From: Actinomycetes bacterium
GTDB taxonomy: Bacteria; Actinomycetota; Acidimicrobiia; Acidimicrobiales; RAAP-2
Reading direction: 5' to 3'
NCBI GenBank assembly: GCA_021800645.1
Contig: JAJYYT010000020.1
Location: 1 to 5,857 of the forward strand
DNA: 5,857 nt
Shown: positions 5,499 through 5,857 of the stretch, piece after piece
How positions within the stretch are numbered: the first letter of the stretch is position 1
Layout: each line of letters opens with the position of its first letter
Program-made: the position numbers and the translations under genes
Notes under the pieces: model-generated
Seen by the model: only the letters and a program-made list of their open reading frames with translations
What the model was told of the DNA's origin: nothing
Database searches by the model: none

Positions 5499-5857
5499 AT
5501 GAGACGTCCGGCCGCCCGGAGAACGGCGCCGCCGATCGGCCGTGCAGGTGCGACGTCACCCGTTGCACGTGCGCGTCCGTCTCGCGAGCCGAGCCCTCGA
5601 GCCCTCGAGGCGATGGCGAGCGCCGCCGACCGCGCGCGGCGATACCGAGAGGGAACCGGGGAGACGGAGGGGAGCGACGAGACCGGCACACGGAAGCTCG
5701 TCTCGCGCTGGAGGGCGAGCGGTCGGCCGCCGGCGGCCTCGCGCCGCTCGCCCGCCTCCCGGCAGCTCGACCGTACGAGGCCCAAGGCGCGCCGGACGCG
5801 GATGCCGATCGTGGCCGCAGCTTTCGGCGTGGTCGTCCTGGCTGCTGCGGGCCTGGG
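5499..5857 (+). CDS. Basic N-terminal tail plus transmembrane start of an unknown membrane protein (3' end outside window)
   Basis: The frame from the ATG at 5499 stays open to the right edge (119 codons), so the gene continues beyond the window. The predicted N-terminus is rich in Arg, Pro and Ala, probably disordered and cytoplasmic. It ends in a basic patch (RPKARRTR) directly before a hydrophobic run MPIVAAAFGVVVLAAAGL at about residues 102-119. This is the layout of a single-pass membrane protein with its N-terminus inside, as in several cell-envelope or division proteins, but I do not recognise the family. Starts are uncertain. ATGs at 5484 and 5499 lack a clear ribosome site, and the first 38 codons have weaker third-position G/C bias than the rest. 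The ATG at 5613, just after a GAGG, may therefore be the true start. The antisense frame here has no recognisable content. Confidence 0.5.
   Translation, partial: MRRPAARRTAPPIGRAGATSPVARARPSREPSPRALEAMASAADRARRYREGTGETEGSDETGTRKLVSRWRASGRPPAASRRSPASRQLDRTRPKARRTRMPIVAAAFGVVVLAAAGL
5591..5610. repeat. Short tandem repeat GAGCCCTC x2
   Basis: Two adjacent copies of GAGCCCTC (5591-5598 and 5599-5606) are followed by GAGG, which also creates two CTCGAG palindromes eight bases apart. The repeat sits just before the ATG at 5613. Its role is unknown and it could be chance in GC-rich sequence. Confidence 0.5.

Noticed and set aside
2983..5691. A 902-codon open frame on the - strand opposite the nitroreductase and the synthetase genes
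   Set aside because: It is entirely antisense to two clear protein families, is composed of low-complexity Arg/Asp/Val/Gly-rich sequence with no recognisable domain, and is explained by high third-position G/C in the + strand genes.

Overview
The window is GC-rich throughout, its reading frames have strongly G/C-biased third positions, and at least two genes appear to start without a leader (a TAnnnT-like hexamer six bases before the start codon). Together with the protein families present, this points to a high-GC actinobacterium. A less-studied lineage such as Acidimicrobiia or Thermoleophilia is possible, but that is inference. No mobile element, CRISPR array, rRNA or tRNA gene was recognised.

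Layout from left to right: (1) the C-terminal end of an MFS-type transporter (2-211, +), cut by the window edge. (2) A 252-base gap with no supported gene. (3) A two-gene unit on the + strand: a dienelactone hydrolase-family alpha/beta hydrolase (464-1231) and, 28 bases later with its own strong Shine-Dalgarno, an 88-residue protein resembling the DUF6295 group (1260-1526). (4) A convergent radical SAM/SPASM enzyme of the TIGR04053 type on the - strand (1635-2786). (5) Divergent from it, a short FMN nitroreductase-family protein (2964-3479, +). (6) An unusual short alanyl-tRNA synthetase (3556-5442, +, GTG start). It has the catalytic, tRNA-recognition and editing domains but ends where the editing domain ends, so the C-terminal dimerisation/C-Ala part is absent. 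Its sequence signatures resemble the AlaRS of CPR/Patescibacteria-type organisms more than the usual actinobacterial AlaS. (7) The beginning of a basic, Arg/Pro/Ala-rich protein that enters a transmembrane segment at the right edge (about 5499 to beyond 5857, +).

The genes do not form one obvious pathway. The hydrolase and the small protein look like a real operon. The radical SAM enzyme and nitroreductase are both redox enzymes and share an intergenic region, but no common substrate can be read from sequence. The most unusual items are the mini-AlaRS, and the small protein with a residue-2 cysteine and a histidine cluster beside a hydrolase with altered active-site surroundings.
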